The notes: a model not told the origin generated them from the sequence alone. 64,000 nucleotides of DNA from an uncultured Alphaproteobacteria bacterium (GCA_934271465.1 CAKQRQ010000001.1:186001-250000); one strand, 5' to 3'. Positions 33,714 through 42,230 are shown, numbered from the stretch's first letter. Numbers and translations are program-made.

Positions 33714-33789
33714 TCCCTGAAAAAATTAACGGTTTTATAAGAGTATAGTCAATATAATACTCAAAACAACATTATTTTAGGTTAGTAAC

Positions 33790-34587
33790 ATGACAGAAGT
33801 TTTATTTAACGGGCATGCCGGACGTTTGGAAGGCCGCTATCATCAAAGCGATAATCCCGCCGCCCCCATTGCCTTGATTTTGCACCCTCACCCGCAATAC
33901 GGCGGCACAATGAATAACAAAGTTGTTTACACGTTGTTCAGCGTTTTTCAGAATCTTGGATTCTCTGTCTTGCGCTTTAATTTCAGAAGCGTCGGCCGGT
34001 CGCAGGGCGAGTTTGAAGACGGCCCCGGTGAGCTTTCAGATGCCACTGTTGCGCTTGATTGGCTTCAGGCAACCAATCCCGAGGCACGCCAATGCTGGGT
34101 CGCAGGTTATTCTTTCGGTGCGTGGATTGGTTTGCAACTTTTGATGCGTCGGCCCGATATTAATAATTTTATTGCCGTTTCTCCACCGGCCAATGAAAAA
34201 GATTTTTCGTTTTTGGCACCCTGCCCAACATCAGGGTTAATTACTCAAGGCGCTATTGATGAAATTGTGACTCCCTCAAGCGTGACAAGCTTTGTCAAAC
34301 GGCTGAATACACAACGCAATGTTTCGGTCGATTATGCGTTGGTGGAAGACGCCGACCACATGTATAATAACCACTTGGTCGATTTGTATAAAATCGCGGG
34401 ACACTACATTATTGACGCAATGAAGAGGAAAGCTCCCGCTAAAAAACGCCGCGGCCGTCGTAAGAAAAACGAGCTTGACGATGCGACAGAGGACGAGACA
34501 CTCCTTCTGGAGGCCGATGACGATGCCGAAGACTATGATGAGGCTGAAGACACCGATGATGATTTCATTGATGACGATGATGAATAG
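33790..34587 (+). CDS. Alpha/beta hydrolase with basic then acidic C-terminal tail
   Basis: The first 215 residues form a small alpha/beta hydrolase of the DUF/COG2945 type: LILHPHPQYGGTMNNKVVYTL, FNFRSVGRSQGEF, the nucleophile elbow AGYSFGAWIG and a late Asp/His pair (GAIDEIVTP, EDADHMYNN). The final 50 residues switch from a basic block (KRKAPAKKRRGRRKK) to a long acidic tract of Asp and Glu, which is unusual for the family and may bind a protein or nucleic acid partner. A terminator follows. Confidence 0.85.
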   Translation: MTEVLFNGHAGRLEGRYHQSDNPAAPIALILHPHPQYGGTMNNKVVYTLFSVFQNLGFSVLRFNFRSVGRSQGEFEDGPGELSDATVALDWLQATNPEARQCWVAGYSFGAWIGLQLLMRRPDINNFIAVSPPANEKDFSFLAPCPTSGLITQGAIDEIVTPSSVTSFVKRLNTQRNVSVDYALVEDADHMYNNHLVDLYKIAGHYIIDAMKRKAPAKKRRGRRKKNELDDATEDETLLLEADDDAEDYDEAEDTDDDFIDDDDE

Positions 34588-34604
34588 TCTTTAATTGCTT
34601 ACAA

Positions 34605-34640
34605 AAAATCCCCGCCGGCGACTAACCTTGCGGGGATTTT
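34605..34640. terminator. Bidirectional terminator
   Basis: AAAATCCCCGC (34605-34615) pairs perfectly with GCGGGGATTTT (34630-34640), between the hydrolase and the convergent RHH gene. Confidence 0.9.
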
Positions 34641-34643
34641 GTT

Positions 34644-34850
34644 TCAGTGGTTTTTAAGATCGTCCAGCACAAACAACCTGATGGCGCTGGAGAGATTTGA
34701 CGTTTTTTTATTGCGGTCAATTTCCGTGACCAAATCATTGATGCTTTTGTTGCGAATAAGCGCAATGCGTTTGAGCTCATGCAAAAATTCTTCTTCCAAA
34801 CAAATGCTTGTGGAATGCCTGCCGGCTATGACGACGGATATTTTTTTCAT
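34644..34850 (-). CDS. Ribbon-helix-helix domain protein
   Basis: The 68-residue protein fits the alphaproteobacterial ribbon-helix-helix family (PF13467-like): VVIAGRHSTSICLEEEFLHELKRIALIRNKSINDLVTEID in outline, then SSAIRLFVLDDL. Such proteins bind DNA as dimers through an N-terminal strand. It overlaps sspB by an ATGA junction and is co-translated with it. Confidence 0.82.
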   Translation of the reverse strand: MKKISVVIAGRHSTSICLEEEFLHELKRIALIRNKSINDLVTEIDRNKKTSNLSSAIRLFVLDDLKNH

Positions 34851-35302
34851 TTTTTCTTCCGAAAAGCATCTATGGATACAATTTCGGCCGTCCCGCCCGA
34901 AACTTTTTTGGGCGTATCTTCAAAAGGTGCCTCTTGTTTCATCAGATCTTCGGGCGGCGCAAAGCTCAATGCAAATTTGGCGTGAGGATCGGCAAAATAG
35001 GTAATGGCATCATAGGGAATCCGCAAGGTGTGCGGGATATTGTTAAAGCTCAAATCCACCTCAAAATAGCTCTCAGACAACATCAGGTTTGCAAACTGGT
35101 GCTGAAGAACAATTGTCATATCCTCAGGATATTGATCCAAAAGCGCCGTATCCATTCTGACACCGGAATGATTGGTTTTGAATGAAATATAAAAATGATT
35201 TTCGCCGGGGAGACCTTCATCCGCGGCAATCTTGAGCGCCTCAATCACAACCTGTTTGAGCGCCTTTTCGACCAATTTGTCATAGTTGATTTCGTTTTCC
35301 AT
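34847..35302 (-). CDS. sspB: SspB-family ClpXP adaptor
   Basis: The 151-residue product matches the alphaproteobacterial SspB family: HFYISFKTNHSGVRMDTALLDQYPEDMTIVLQHQF read as the peptide-binding core, FEVDLSFNNIPHTLRIPYDAITYFADPHAKFAL, and a C-terminal tail ending in the ClpX-binding type sequence SIDAFRKKK. SspB delivers ssrA-tagged proteins to ClpXP. The ssrA gene lies directly upstream on the same strand, so tag maker and adaptor are neighbours. Confidence 0.9.
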   Translation of the reverse strand: MENEINYDKLVEKALKQVVIEALKIAADEGLPGENHFYISFKTNHSGVRMDTALLDQYPEDMTIVLQHQFANLMLSESYFEVDLSFNNIPHTLRIPYDAITYFADPHAKFALSFAPPEDLMKQEAPFEDTPKKVSGGTAEIVSIDAFRKKK

Positions 35303-35339
35303 AAAACCTCATCACGCTTGTTTTTTTCAAAATAGGAGC

Positions 35340-35700
35340 TTTTCTGTTGGTAGGAAAGCCCCAAGAACCCCACTTAAAGAAAACCTAAGTCCTTAAGAAT
35401 TGATTTTGTTGCAAACTGCCAATTAAGCAGCCAAAGCAACAGGAGCTACGTTATTATCGTTAGCATTCATTTTATTTTGAACCGATAACGGTGGTATCTC
35501 ACCGGACACGGCATACCCATCTTTACTGATACCTGTCAAACCTAATTCACCCCCTTGGACACTGTTTATAAAAATTGGTGGAGGTGCCGGGCACTGCCCC
35601 CGGGTCCAAATATCCTATTTCACGGAGCCTCTGGTGTCACAGTCAGGTTGCCCTGACAATTTAGTAATATAATACCTTTTATTTCAAATAGCAAGATAGG
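35340..35700 (-). ncRNA. ssrA: Permuted two-piece tmRNA (ssrA)
   Basis: On the minus strand the acceptor piece comes first and ends CACCTCC-A-CCA (mature 3' end near 35576). A 21-base intervening segment follows, then the coding piece beginning GGGGGTG (5' end near 35554). The two 7-base arms pair perfectly with a G3-U70 wobble, the alanine identity element. A 13-residue tag, ANDNNVAPVALAA, is read from the GCT at 35464 to the TAA at 35423-35425. Outer ends are approximate. This permuted layout is known in alphaproteobacteria and rescues stalled ribosomes. Confidence 0.93.
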
Positions 35701-35789
35701 ATTTAGTTGTTAATATGTTTCAGAGAAATTTTGTTTTTGGAAAAAATGCTTTATTCTGATAAAAAAATAAATAATGGAGTCTTTTTGAT

Positions 35790-36359
35790 ATGACAAAAAT
35801 TGCTGTTTGGTGCCGCCATGACGGAGACAATCTTATCGGTATCGGAGCTAAAATTCCATGGCACATTCCGTCGGACTTCAGGCGGTTTCGCAAATTGACC
35901 GAATCGGAAGCTTTGGTTGTCGGCGAAAAAACGTATGAGAGTTTTCCGAATCGGACTTTGCCCAATCGGGATATTCATATTTTGACCCTGACACCGGAAT
36001 ATGAAGTCAGTGATCCGGCACATCATTTTGTGCACCATGATATCAAAGATTTTAAGGAGTTTGAGCCGAATTTGTATATTTGCGGCGGCGCGACCATTTA
36101 CAAGCTGTTTATGAGCTCGGGCGACAAGCTGATGCCCGATGTGATTGTCGACTGTAAATACCTTGGTGCGGTTGATGCTTTGGAGGGGCCGAGAATCGAC
36201 ATCACGCCATGCATCGAGACCATGGAAAAGAAATACCTTAAGATGAGCCCCGATTATGAACAAGAAAACGTTTTGACCTCTCTTTGGGTTAAGAAAGGAG
36301 ATTTTGTCGATCAGGGCGTTTTGAAAAAACTCATCAACATTATCAGCGTTAACAACTAA
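35790..36359 (+). CDS. folA: Dihydrofolate reductase
   Basis: Folate reductase regenerates tetrahydrofolate after thymidylate synthesis. The 189-residue protein has IGIGAKIPWHIPSDFRRFRKLT with the catalytic acidic residue in PSDFRRF, VVGEKTYESFP, and the NADPH-binding YICGGATIYKLF. It is about 25 residues longer than the E. coli enzyme owing to the C-terminal extension. It is 15 bases upstream of thyA, so the partner enzymes form an operon, here in the order folA-thyA. Confidence 0.93.
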   Translation: MTKIAVWCRHDGDNLIGIGAKIPWHIPSDFRRFRKLTESEALVVGEKTYESFPNRTLPNRDIHILTLTPEYEVSDPAHHFVHHDIKDFKEFEPNLYICGGATIYKLFMSSGDKLMPDVIVDCKYLGAVDALEGPRIDITPCIETMEKKYLKMSPDYEQENVLTSLWVKKGDFVDQGVLKKLINIISVNN

Positions 36360-36374
36360 CAGACGGAAAAATCA

Positions 36375-37163
36375 ATGAAACAGTATTTGGATATTTTGCA
36401 AGACATTATGGACAACGGACAAGACGCCGACAACCGCACAGGCGTTTATGCACGCAAGGTTTTCGGGCGGCAGATGCACTTTGACTTGAGCAAAGGGTTT
36501 CCGCTGGTCACAACCAAGAAGGTCTTTCTGAAAGGCATTATCCACGAGCTGATTTGGCTGCTGTCAGGCAACACAAATATCAAATATTTGACAGATAACA
36601 ATGTTCATATTTGGGACGAATGGGCGGACAAAGACGGCAATTTGGGGCCTGTTTACGGGGCGCAATGGCGCAACTTCAACGGACAGGGAATCGATCAGAT
36701 TAAAGATGTGATTGAGCGAATCAAAAAGAATCCGCAGGACAGACGGTTGATTGTGACGGCTTGGAATCCGGCACAGATTGACCAGATGGCTTTGCCGCCG
36801 TGCCATTGTTTTTTCCAATTTGACGTCACGCCGGACGGACGGCTGAACTGCCAACTTTACCAACGCAGCTGCGATATGTTTTTGGGCGTGCCGTTTAATA
36901 TTGCATCTTATTCACTTTTGACAATGATGATGGCGCAGGTCTGCGGGCTTAAAGCGGGGGAATTTGTGCACACATTGGGCAACGCACATATTTACAACAA
37001 TCACTTTGAACAGGTTAAATTACAGCTTTCACGCACGCCCTATCCTCTGCCGCAGATGAAAATTAATCCGGCGGTCAAAGATATTTTTGACTTCAAATTT
37101 GAAGATTTTGAACTTGTGAACTATCAATGCCATCCGGCAATCAAAGGCGATGTAGCTGTTTAG
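36375..37163 (+). CDS. thyA: Thymidylate synthase
   Basis: ThyA methylates dUMP to dTMP. The 262-residue protein has KGFPLVTTKKVFLKGIIHEL, the active-site Cys143 in LPPCHCFFQF, QRSCDMFLGVPFNIASYSLL and the C-terminal YQCHPAIKGDVAV with the terminal valine that is typical of the family. Having ThyA with DHFR means a classical folate cycle. No strong plus-strand terminator follows; the hairpin at 37182 points the other way. Confidence 0.97.
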   Translation: MKQYLDILQDIMDNGQDADNRTGVYARKVFGRQMHFDLSKGFPLVTTKKVFLKGIIHELIWLLSGNTNIKYLTDNNVHIWDEWADKDGNLGPVYGAQWRNFNGQGIDQIKDVIERIKKNPQDRRLIVTAWNPAQIDQMALPPCHCFFQFDVTPDGRLNCQLYQRSCDMFLGVPFNIASYSLLTMMMAQVCGLKAGEFVHTLGNAHIYNNHFEQVKLQLSRTPYPLPQMKINPAVKDIFDFKFEDFELVNYQCHPAIKGDVAV

Positions 37164-37173
37164 CGTTTGTTTA

Positions 37174-37213
37174 AAAAAAAGAGTGCCAACGGATATCACT
37201 ACCGGTTGGCACT
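37174..37213 (-). terminator. Intrinsic terminator, minus strand
   Basis: AGTGCCAAC (37182-37190) pairs with GTTGGCACT (37205-37213), extended by GG/CC with one bulge. On the minus strand eight T residues follow. It ends the transcript of the 37371 gene. That transcript's 3' untranslated part (37214-37370) holds two more hairpins with similar TCAC-type loops. Confidence 0.8.
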
Positions 37214-37370
37214 AAAAGTAACAAACAATTAACTTTATGGCAAACTTAAGTGCAGACAAACCTCACGGCTGATCTGCACTCCTTTCCAATACCTAAGAAT
37301 TTGGATTTAATTTTGAAACAAACGGACTTCACAGCCGGTCTGTTTCCAAGCAAGTATGCAAAGATAAACA

Positions 37371-37622
37371 TTATATGACTAGGTAGCCATCTGCAGGTGT
37401 CACAAACTTACGTTGCCGTCCAGCCAGATTGATAATCCAACCTTTGGTTCCGTCTTTTGCAACAGCATCTATCGCTTCTCGATTTGAAGTCTTTCCATTA
37501 TGGATGACCTTTCGATCTGTTCCATACGTCTTAAACTTCATCCAGATACCCCTCGGCTCAGCATAAAGCTTGAACTTCTCGATGCCTGCGATAACGACCA
37601 TCTTATTTTCCATTTTCTTCAT
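37371..37622 (-). CDS. Small hypothetical protein
   Basis: I do not recognise this 83-residue basic protein. It has no membrane segment or cysteine motif. Visible features are KFKLYAEPRGIWMKFKTYGTDRK, a central NREAIDAVAKDGTKGWIINLAG and a strand-like C-terminus. Three ATG codons (1, 4 and 8) could start it, and AAGGAAAA lies 13 bases before the first. Codons such as AAG, TTC and GTC are favoured, as in the unrecognised gene at 19635. Its terminator at 37174 supports real expression. Confidence 0.6.
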   Translation of the reverse strand: MKKMENKMVVIAGIEKFKLYAEPRGIWMKFKTYGTDRKVIHNGKTSNREAIDAVAKDGTKGWIINLAGRQRKFVTPADGYLVI

Positions 37623-38238
37623 ATACTTTGTTTTTTCCTTGCGGAAGGGGGCTCTCCTTAAAAGTCCCGTTTATAATTAACATAATAATATCTTGTAATG
37701 AAAATATGTATATCACACTTTTAAACCCGAATCAAGCAAAAAATGACAAAATTTTGCCAAAATTTTATTTTAAAATAAAAAAATGCCGGAGAGGCTTTTG
37801 AAAAAAAGCATCCGGCATCACTGAAGAAGATATTAGTCAGGATAGTTTTGCGTTGTGTATTATCACAATAGACAAGGCAAAACGAATTTTCAAATAAGAA
37901 AAGCGGCAGGGTGAACCAGCATGAAAGATTTGAACTTATGATGAAAGTATTTTCGCTTACTGAGAACCTCACGGTTGTCAGAGTCAAATGTTCATCGATC
38001 CTGCCGCTTATTCAAATTATTTGTCTTACAAAAGAAGAGTTTGTATCAGTCTTCTTTTATATATTATTATAGTCATAAAAATTCATTTCGGAGAGGGATA
38101 TAATCATATTCCCGAAATTTTGTCAATATATTTTTATAAAAAATAATGCCTTTTTATGTTTTTGTTGCATTTTACGATGATATCTTATATAAAAGAGTCC
38201 ATTCGTTTACTATTTTGTTTAACTAAAAAATATTATTT
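37623..38238. other. Gene-free 616-bp region with several RNA hairpins
   Basis: No credible protein gene is present. It holds a terminator-like hairpin (37783-37818), a larger multi-stem structure (37901-38009) and a third hairpin near 38086-38120, all in AT-rich sequence. The surrounding genes face left (37371) and right (38239), so the region could also contain divergent promoters. Confidence 0.6.
37783..38009 (-). ncRNA. Candidate structured RNA with its own terminator
   Basis: A perfect 10-bp closing stem, AAGCGGCAGG (37901-37910) with CCTGCCGCTT (38000-38009), encloses inner stems: ATGAA/TTCAT, ATTTGA(A)C/GTCAAAT with a bulge, and AACC-TCAC-GGTT near the tip. Downstream on the minus strand a hairpin ATGCCGGA/TCCGGCAT (37783-37818) runs into a T-tract, as a terminator should. 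It does not show the SRP, 6S or RNase P motifs I know. Strand and promoter are inferred. Confidence 0.5.
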
Positions 38239-38490
38239 ATGGAAGCTTTCATCAGACTTTTGATGTGGGGTATTGCCGGATTTTTTCTTGCCGCATTCTC
38301 CACTCTGTTCGGCGCTATTCTGGGATGGTTCGTCGGGTTGTTCTTCGGCAAAGCCATTTTGGGTGTGTTGGCCTGTATCGGAATCAAGGGATTTTCGATG
38401 TGGCAAATCGGTGCAACTCTTGGATTCATCGGCGGTTTCTTCTGCCGGAAAATTAATATCCAAGACATGCGCTCTGCTGCCGGCAAATAG
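38239..38490 (+). CDS. Small membrane protein, glycine-zipper-like
   Basis: The 83-residue protein consists of two or three hydrophobic segments rich in Gly and Phe (FLAAFSTLFGAILGWFVGLF and GATLGFIGGFF), with small-residue spacing typical of packed membrane helices. No clear Shine-Dalgarno is seen, but a strong terminator follows the stop by 15 bases. I cannot name the family. Confidence 0.65.
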   Translation: MEAFIRLLMWGIAGFFLAAFSTLFGAILGWFVGLFFGKAILGVLACIGIKGFSMWQIGATLGFIGGFFCRKINIQDMRSAAGK

Positions 38491-38505
38491 CTTTAATCTC
38501 TACAA

Positions 38506-38535
38506 AAAACCCGAAGCTTTTCAACTTCGGGTTTT
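38506..38535. terminator. Bidirectional terminator
   Basis: AAAACCCGAAG (38506-38516) pairs perfectly with CTTCGGGTTTT (38525-38535) between convergent genes. Confidence 0.9.
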
Positions 38536-38555
38536 CGCTTTTTCATCAACTTTAT

Positions 38556-40451
38556 TTAGTTCGGCTGTTTGACAACATCCTCGCCGATGACTTCCTCGGT
38601 AATATAAGCATCAGCGCATTGCCGTCCTGTGCACCGTTTCAGAACCGTGGCGGTGCGTCCTTCGCTTAAGCCCCTCAGTTCAACCGACGGCACATAAACG
38701 TCCGTTATTTTAATCTTGAACGTCGCATAGGCTACTTTGCCGTCTTCATCGCTCATATAAACCTTGATGGTGTAAGAACCGACATTCCCCGGCATAGCCA
38801 TTCCGACAAAGGCATGACGGTTTTCATCAAACAATACCCAATCCGGCAGCGGCGAATCGTCAACCAAACCGGCCTTGAAGGTCACTTTCCCCTTAAAGTC
38901 CATTTTATCAATCAGCGAATCGGGAATAACGACCTCAAACTTTTGGCCGCTGTCCAATGTTAAATCAGGCAGATCTTTTGCCGAGGACAAATTAACCGGC
39001 GGACGTTTTGCCGGAACATCCAACAGATACGGCCTGTTGTCGGGCAAAAATTCACCTTTGCGCCATTTTTCCAAAACACCGCGCAGATAGACGGCAATTT
39101 TGGACGGCTTTTCGTTTAACATATAATAAGGAATCGCGTCCATTCCCAAAGTGGCATATAAATTGCCCAACGCATCCTGCAGGTTGACATAGGCCAGCAT
39201 GGCTTTGGCCTCGTCTTCAATTGCGCGAGCCGCCTCAAGCTGTGCCTCTGCAGAACGGGCGCCGGTTGAAATCGTTTTGTCTTCGGCAATATCCTCAGAG
39301 GCCTTGGATAATTCATGCGCAATGTTATAATCTTCAACCGATGACATATACCGCGCCCATGCGACATAAACCTGTGTCAAAATCAGGTTTGTCATCCGTT
39401 GGCGGCGCAGAGCCTCGGCTTCAAAATATTTGGGATCTTTGACATCTTCAAAAACTTCCAGACCGACTTCTTTGGCCTTTTTGGACCAGACGTCATTGTA
39501 ATAATTTGCATTATTTTTATATTGCGTCCCCGGATCCGTAAAGATTTTGAAAGAAGCAATCACTTCATCCACATTTGTAACCAAATCACGCACTCTCAGT
39601 TCCGGACGGTTTGTCAGAGCCGTCCATTCCATCTCGCTGAGCGAATTGCGAATCTCAGGCAAATCAAAGTTTCCGTCCTCTTTACCGACGAGCCTAAACT
39701 CCGTCGACGGATGGAATCCCATTAACGAGGCCAACCGGACTTCGGCCGTTTCCAAATCGCGTTTGATATTTGAGAGCTCTTTGGTGGCTTCCATAAACTT
39801 GCGTTTGCGCTCCAAATCGGCAACGTTCAGGTTTTTGCCTTCTTTGGACAGCTCTATTGTCTGAGCGTTCAGCTCGTCCACATCCAACGTCATATATTCA
39901 ATCATATCGTCAATCAACGGCAACAAACGCTGCGCCGACAAGGCCTTCCAATACAAAACCCGCGTTTCCTGCATTAGGTTATGGATAACTTTGCGGCTTT
40001 GCTCATAGGCGACGCTTGCTTGATACCAACTGTCTTTGCTTTGGTAATAAACCGTGCTCACGTCCAAGATATTCCATGCCAATTTGAGTTCGGAATCCAT
40101 CGCGGACTTGTTGTCCGTATTGACATAACCTGCAGACGAGAAAATCTCGGGCAGGCGGTTTTCAGGCGACATCCCGACTTCTATCATGCTTTGCTGATAG
40201 CTGACCAGACGCCTTGTGTAGTTATATTTGAGTGCAAGAGCGAAAGCCATATACATATCTATCGGCTTTTGAATTTTGCGGGGCATATCGGCATACATGG
40301 TCTGCATATCCGTATCCGCACGAATCGCCCTGTCCCAATCCGTATAGACCGCAGGCGCCGGCGCATCCACCGCCGGATAAGTCTCATACGAACGCGTGCA
40401 CGCAGTTATCAACAATCCGAAAAACACAGCAGAAATAAGTATTTTTTTCAT
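38556..40451 (-). CDS. TolC-family outer-membrane lipoprotein with C-terminal cadherin/Ig-like domain
   Basis: The 631-residue precursor has a lipobox (LLITAC, Cys18). Residues about 60-460 form two TolC-type helical repeats (MYMAFALALKYNYTRRLVSYQ, ETRVLYWKALSAQRL, NLILTQVYVAWARYMSS, EAQLEAARAIEDEAKAMLAY). A further 150 residues follow, with a He_PIG/cadherin-like stretch (PLPDWVLFDENRHAFVGMAMPGNVGSYTIKVYMSDEDGKVAYATFKIKI, residues 535-583). Normal TolC proteins are 420-480 residues. No fusion-protein or RND partner is adjacent; a VirB8-like gene pair diverges from it. Confidence 0.8.
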   Translation of the reverse strand: MKKILISAVFFGLLITACTRSYETYPAVDAPAPAVYTDWDRAIRADTDMQTMYADMPRKIQKPIDMYMAFALALKYNYTRRLVSYQQSMIEVGMSPENRLPEIFSSAGYVNTDNKSAMDSELKLAWNILDVSTVYYQSKDSWYQASVAYEQSRKVIHNLMQETRVLYWKALSAQRLLPLIDDMIEYMTLDVDELNAQTIELSKEGKNLNVADLERKRKFMEATKELSNIKRDLETAEVRLASLMGFHPSTEFRLVGKEDGNFDLPEIRNSLSEMEWTALTNRPELRVRDLVTNVDEVIASFKIFTDPGTQYKNNANYYNDVWSKKAKEVGLEVFEDVKDPKYFEAEALRRQRMTNLILTQVYVAWARYMSSVEDYNIAHELSKASEDIAEDKTISTGARSAEAQLEAARAIEDEAKAMLAYVNLQDALGNLYATLGMDAIPYYMLNEKPSKIAVYLRGVLEKWRKGEFLPDNRPYLLDVPAKRPPVNLSSAKDLPDLTLDSGQKFEVVIPDSLIDKMDFKGKVTFKAGLVDDSPLPDWVLFDENRHAFVGMAMPGNVGSYTIKVYMSDEDGKVAYATFKIKITDVYVPSVELRGLSEGRTATVLKRCTGRQCADAYITEEVIGEDVVKQPN

Positions 40452-40623
40452 ATCTTTAGACCTAATAAAGCTATTACCTTTGTTCTTAAGTTATATCAAT
40501 ATTTTGAATATTAACAGTATTTATTTGCTTTTATTCAACTTTGTTGTATAAAATTAATAAAAGATATAGTTTTACGGTGTATTCTTTATCTTAGGAATCG
40601 TCTGTCAATCCTTAAGAGGCGCC

Positions 40624-41403
40624 ATGATTGATTTATTAAAAACGGTATTTAAATATAAAGAAAAAGAGAGCCCCGACAGGCTCGGGCTTTATCCGGAAGC
40701 TATCCATACAAACGCCATGCCCGAACGCCGCTATTTGTGGAGTGCGCGGCTTTTGGTCATTTTGGCTTGTTTGAGCATTTGCTTTAATTTGATGCTTGTT
40801 TCGGGGATTTACCTGATGCTGCCCTTGTTGGACAGTGGTCCGGCTCTTTTTTATCATGATCATACTTTCAGCAGCTTTGCCCCTCTGGAGAAACAAGAGC
40901 GCCCCATTGCCGCCATTGATCTTTTGACGGAATCTTTTTTGAGAGATTATGTATTGCTCAGGCACGTGGTTACCAATGACTATGATGAACTCAAATCTCG
41001 CTGGGGGCAAGGGTCGCGTCTGTTTTGGATGTCAACGACCCATGTTTACAGCGCTTTTTTATCCGGCGACCTCGCGCAAAGCATCAATCAATTCAAAACT
41101 CAAGGATTGGTGCGCTTGGCAGAAGTTGAATGGGTTAAACCTGTTTCACTCGGATTTTGGCAAGTTCAATTTATTACCATGGATTATTATCCAACACGCA
41201 AGACACCGGTTGTCAATATCTGGCGCGCCTATGTTCGTGCGGCGATGTATCCAATTCCCTATGAAAACCGTTCTTTACGCGAACAAAATCCTTTTGGCTT
41301 TTTGGTTACAAACTATGCTTTGTCCTATATCGGAACACCGGAAGAACCCGAAAGCTATTTGAGCACCGCCCGTGAAGTTCGGTCGGAACAATATGCTTAT
41401 TGA
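40624..41403 (+). CDS. VirB8-like (NTF2-fold) membrane protein, paralogue 1
   Basis: The 259-residue protein has a cytoplasmic start with PERRYLWSARLLVILACLSIC leading into one membrane helix (about residues 38-62), then a periplasmic domain. FWQVQFITMDYYPTRKTPVVNIWRAYVRA and the C-terminal NPFGFLVTNYALSYIG resemble the VirB8 core, which ends with an NPLGFxVTxYxV motif. VirB8 is an assembly factor of type IV secretion systems. No other T4SS genes are nearby. It is 17 bases upstream of a homologous gene. Confidence 0.65.
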   Translation: MIDLLKTVFKYKEKESPDRLGLYPEAIHTNAMPERRYLWSARLLVILACLSICFNLMLVSGIYLMLPLLDSGPALFYHDHTFSSFAPLEKQERPIAAIDLLTESFLRDYVLLRHVVTNDYDELKSRWGQGSRLFWMSTTHVYSAFLSGDLAQSINQFKTQGLVRLAEVEWVKPVSLGFWQVQFITMDYYPTRKTPVVNIWRAYVRAAMYPIPYENRSLREQNPFGFLVTNYALSYIGTPEEPESYLSTAREVRSEQYAY

Positions 41404-41420
41404 GAAAGGGGCATTGACTT

Positions 41421-42227
41421 ATGGCTCTTTTTTCAGCTGTCTTCCGATACAAAGATAAAAAAAGTCCGGACAAGCTTGGCGTTTTCCCCGAAAAATTTCC
41501 CGTTGAGGCTTTTCCTGAAAGACGCTATTTGTGGACATCGCGCGCATTGGTTATTCTCACGGCATTCAGCTTTTGCCTGACCATTGTGCTGGTCTCTACT
41601 CTCTATCTTCTTCTGCCTCTAAAACGGGCAAACCCGATGCTCTACAAGACCAATCCTTACTTTTTTACATTTGACAGAGTCCGCCCCTTGAGAGAAGATG
41701 TTCGTTTTAAGGAAATGCTGACAGAAAAATACCTGACCGATTATGTGCAAATGCGCCACTCCATTCCCCGCTCAACCGCCGACTTGTTTTACAGGTGGGA
41801 CAGGAGCTCTCTTTTTTACTGGTATTCGGCTTCTTCCGTTTATTACAGATTTGTCTCAAACATTGACAGGAATCAGCTCAAACGCTTTATCCGACTTGGA
41901 ATGAAGCGCACTGTCGAAATTGACGACATGACGCATCTGTCCGACAATTTGTGGCGGATTCAACTGCGCACCCTTACCTCAACAAGAGATATGCCCGAAC
42001 CTAATGTGATTTATTGGCGGGTTTATGCGCGCGTCCGCTATGAAGAACTTGAAGGATATGAGGATATTGAAAAAACAGACCGCGAAAAGGAAGCTTATCT
42101 TGCCAATCCTTTTGGTTTTAAGGTAACACAATATTCCGTTTCTTATGCCGGAAGCCCCCGAAAATCATATACAGCTATGGAAACAGCTAAAAGAGTTATT
42201 GAGAATATGGAAGATCTTATCTGGTAG
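41421..42227 (+). CDS. VirB8-like (NTF2-fold) membrane protein, paralogue 2
   Basis: The 268-residue protein is a clear paralogue of the preceding one. Shared features are FRYKDKKSPDKLGVFPE at the start, FPERRYLWTSRALVIL before the membrane helix, YLTDYVQMRHSIP, and NPFGFKVTQYSVSYAG near the end. The pair probably arose by tandem duplication and may form a heteromer. The function of VirB8-like proteins outside a T4SS is unknown. It converges with the DUF2207 gene with a 3-base gap. Confidence 0.65.
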   Translation: MALFSAVFRYKDKKSPDKLGVFPEKFPVEAFPERRYLWTSRALVILTAFSFCLTIVLVSTLYLLLPLKRANPMLYKTNPYFFTFDRVRPLREDVRFKEMLTEKYLTDYVQMRHSIPRSTADLFYRWDRSSLFYWYSASSVYYRFVSNIDRNQLKRFIRLGMKRTVEIDDMTHLSDNLWRIQLRTLTSTRDMPEPNVIYWRVYARVRYEELEGYEDIEKTDREKEAYLANPFGFKVTQYSVSYAGSPRKSYTAMETAKRVIENMEDLIW

Positions 42228-42230
42228 TTT

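Noticed and set aside
37721..37987. 88-codon open frame on the minus strand
   Set aside because: It starts with TTG, has no ribosome site and overlaps the hairpin structures; amino-acid composition is that of AT-rich noise.
37898..38010. SRP (4.5S), 6S or RNase P RNA
   Set aside because: The conserved motifs of these RNAs are absent from the structured element.
40624..42227. Complete type IV secretion system
   Set aside because: Only VirB8-like proteins are present; no ATPase, VirB9/10 or coupling protein is in the window.
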